Assembly (NCBI GenBank): GCA_012515255.1
Contig: JAAYYR010000205.1
Coordinates: forward strand, 1 to 6,094
Length of the DNA stretch: 6,094 nt
From: Clostridia bacterium
GTDB lineage: Bacteria > Bacillota > Dehalobacteriia > UBA4068
Direction: 5' to 3'
The notes under the pieces are model-generated. The model saw only the letters and a program-made list of their open reading frames with translations, made no database searches and was not told where the DNA came from. Below are positions 5,663 through 6,094 of the stretch, one piece after another. The first letter of the stretch is position 1; every line of letters starts with the position of its first letter. Position numbers and translations under genes: made by a program.

Positions 5663-5691
5663 TTGACAAGCAGCAATTCGTATGCTATTGT
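5663..5691 (+). promoter_or_regulatory. Promoter of the plus-strand riboswitch and membrane-protein gene
   Basis: A perfect -35 TTGACA (5663-5668), a 17-bp spacer and a -10 TATTGT (5686-5691), with A-rich DNA upstream. Predicted +1 is near 5698, the first base of the 5'-terminal hairpin. The -35 box lies 39 bp from the -35 box of the divergent minus-strand promoter. Confidence 0.8.
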
Positions 5692-5697
5692 AACCTC

Positions 5698-5716
5698 GGA
5701 CAATGAAATTTTGTCC
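5698..5716 (+). other. 5'-terminal hairpin of the plus-strand riboswitch transcript
   Basis: GGACAA (5698-5703) pairs with UUGUCC (5711-5716) around a 7-nt loop. It sits between the predicted +1 and the aptamer, as in the minus-strand unit. Likely roles are transcript protection or keeping the 5' end from misfolding with the aptamer (inference). Confidence 0.6.
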
Positions 5717-5717
5717 C

Positions 5718-5798
5718 CACGATAAGGGCAAACCCGCTGAAAAGCGGGGACGCAAAGCCAGGGGTCTAAGGGCAAAAGCCTATGACAGCCGGTTGCCG
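5718..5798 (+). ncRNA. Cyclic-di-GMP class I (GEMM-I) riboswitch aptamer, plus strand
   Basis: Close to the GEMM-I consensus: AAGGGCAAACC (5724-5734); P2 stem CCCGCU/AGCGGG with a GAAA tetraloop at 5739-5742; GGACGCAAAGCC at 5748-5759; P3 with receptor strands UCUAAG (5765-5770) and UAUGA (5781-5785) around GGC-AAAA-GCC; and the closing CAGCCGGUUGCCG. Compared with the canonical 11-nt GAAA receptor (CCUAAG/UAUGG), the outer C-G pair has become U-A, a compensated change that supports the fold. The equivalents of Vc2 G20 (5727) and A47 (5754) and the 3' C (5797) are all present. It controls the truncated membrane-protein gene at 5956, with its own promoter upstream and a terminator downstream. 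Confidence 0.95.
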
Positions 5799-5881
5799 AA
5801 AAGTCATACATAGTCATCAATTTTGAGGAGCTTCCTCTGCTGAAGCGGCGAAATTGTTAACTCATTGGCTGAGACTCGATG

Positions 5882-5908
5882 CAACCGACAAAAAGTTGGT
5901 TGTTTTTT
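5882..5908 (+). terminator. Riboswitch-controlled terminator before the membrane-protein gene
   Basis: CAACCGAC (5882-5889) pairs with GUUGGUUG (5895-5902) around AAAAA, followed by six U at 5903-5908. Its 5' arm GCAACCG (5881-5887) is perfectly complementary to CGGUUGC (5790-5796) in the aptamer 3' strand. With ligand bound the aptamer keeps that strand and the terminator can form. Without ligand an antiterminator is possible. The 82 nt between aptamer and terminator can fold further stems: CAAUUU 5818-5823 with AAAUUG 5851-5856, and GAGGA 5825-5829 with UCCUC 5833-5837. Confidence 0.85.
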
Positions 5909-5955
5909 ATATTGCCAATGATCCCAACGCATGCGCACCAGCAAAGGAGTAAGAT

Positions 5956-6094
5956 ATGCCGGTACAAATCAGCGTTGTTTTTATTTCTATAGGGCTGGCT
6001 CTCGCGGGGGCCGGAACCGGCTTAGGCTCTCTGCGGCTCAGCCAATTGCTGATGCGGCAGCGGGGCCTGGATGAGAAGATCAGCCGCAAGTGGC
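5956..6094 (+). CDS. N-terminal part of an unknown membrane-anchored protein (cut by window end)
   Basis: Open reading frame of 46 codons running off the window. The ATG at 5956-5958 is preceded by AAAGGAG (5943-5949) at good spacing. Residues about 4-25 are hydrophobic and glycine/alanine-rich (VVFISIGLALAGAG), with no charged residue before them. They are followed by a basic, amphipathic stretch beginning SLRLSQLLMRQRGLDEK. This looks like a single N-terminal membrane helix with a basic cytoplasmic flank. Too little is present to name a family. It is the first gene behind the plus-strand c-di-GMP riboswitch, so it should respond to c-di-GMP. Known targets of this riboswitch class are often surface, pilus, flagellar or adhesion genes, but nothing in the visible residues decides this. 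Confidence 0.75.
   Translation, partial: MPVQISVVFISIGLALAGAGTGLGSLRLSQLLMRQRGLDEKISRKW

Noticed and set aside
5626..5694. Direct repeat TATTGTAAC at 5626-5634 and 5686-5694
   Set aside because: The second copy is the -10 region of the plus-strand promoter. The first has no matching -35 box, and a 9-nt repeat in AT-rich DNA can arise by chance.
5879..5989. Short plus-strand frame beginning MQPTKSWLFF across the riboswitch terminator
   Set aside because: It has no ribosome binding site, reads through the terminator hairpin and overlaps the better-supported start at 5956 in another frame.

Overview
The window looks like chromosomal DNA from an anaerobic, moderately GC-rich Firmicute, probably a clostridial lineage. 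This is an inference from four things: strong AGGAGG-type ribosome binding sites, hairpin-plus-U-run terminators, terminator-type c-di-GMP riboswitches, and the style of the flavin/Fe-S redox gene. I cannot name a species. There is no rRNA, tRNA, transposase or CRISPR array.

Left part (1-4260), all on the minus strand. A MerR/BmrR-type regulator gene (825 to 22, probable TTG start) has its own promoter, which carries a perfect 15-bp palindrome. Upstream of it lies a two-gene operon. The first gene encodes an 891-aa flavoprotein (4064 to 1389) that fuses a phytoene-desaturase/RetSat-like FAD domain to a complete NAD(P)H-flavin-[2Fe-2S] reductase. The second encodes a 99-residue predicted beta-rich protein (1374 to 1075) and is followed by a terminator. 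The operon promoter has consensus -35 and -10 boxes 19 bp apart, the hallmark of promoters activated by MerR-family proteins. The simplest reading is an inducible redox operon controlled by the adjacent MerR protein.

Middle part (4290-5410), minus strand. A tightly coupled gene pair encodes a minimal nucleotidyltransferase (MNT, 5267 to 4890) and a HEPN-domain protein (4887 to 4399), and ends in a 15-bp-stem terminator. This is the classic MNT-HEPN two-gene module. Some members are toxin-antitoxin systems in which the MNT protein AMPylates the HEPN protein.

Right part (5410-6094) is the most interesting section. Two class-I cyclic-di-GMP (GEMM-I) riboswitches lie head to head on opposite strands, each with its own TTGACA promoter, a 5'-terminal hairpin at the predicted +1, an aptamer of about 80 nt and an intrinsic terminator. 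In both, the 3' strand of the aptamer is complementary to the 5' arm of the terminator, which predicts that c-di-GMP binding causes termination (an OFF switch). The plus-strand unit leads to a gene cut by the window edge that encodes a protein with an N-terminal membrane segment. The minus-strand unit leads into the MNT-HEPN pair. The second messenger is therefore predicted to control a MNT-HEPN module and a membrane protein together, which I regard as the candidate new system in this window.
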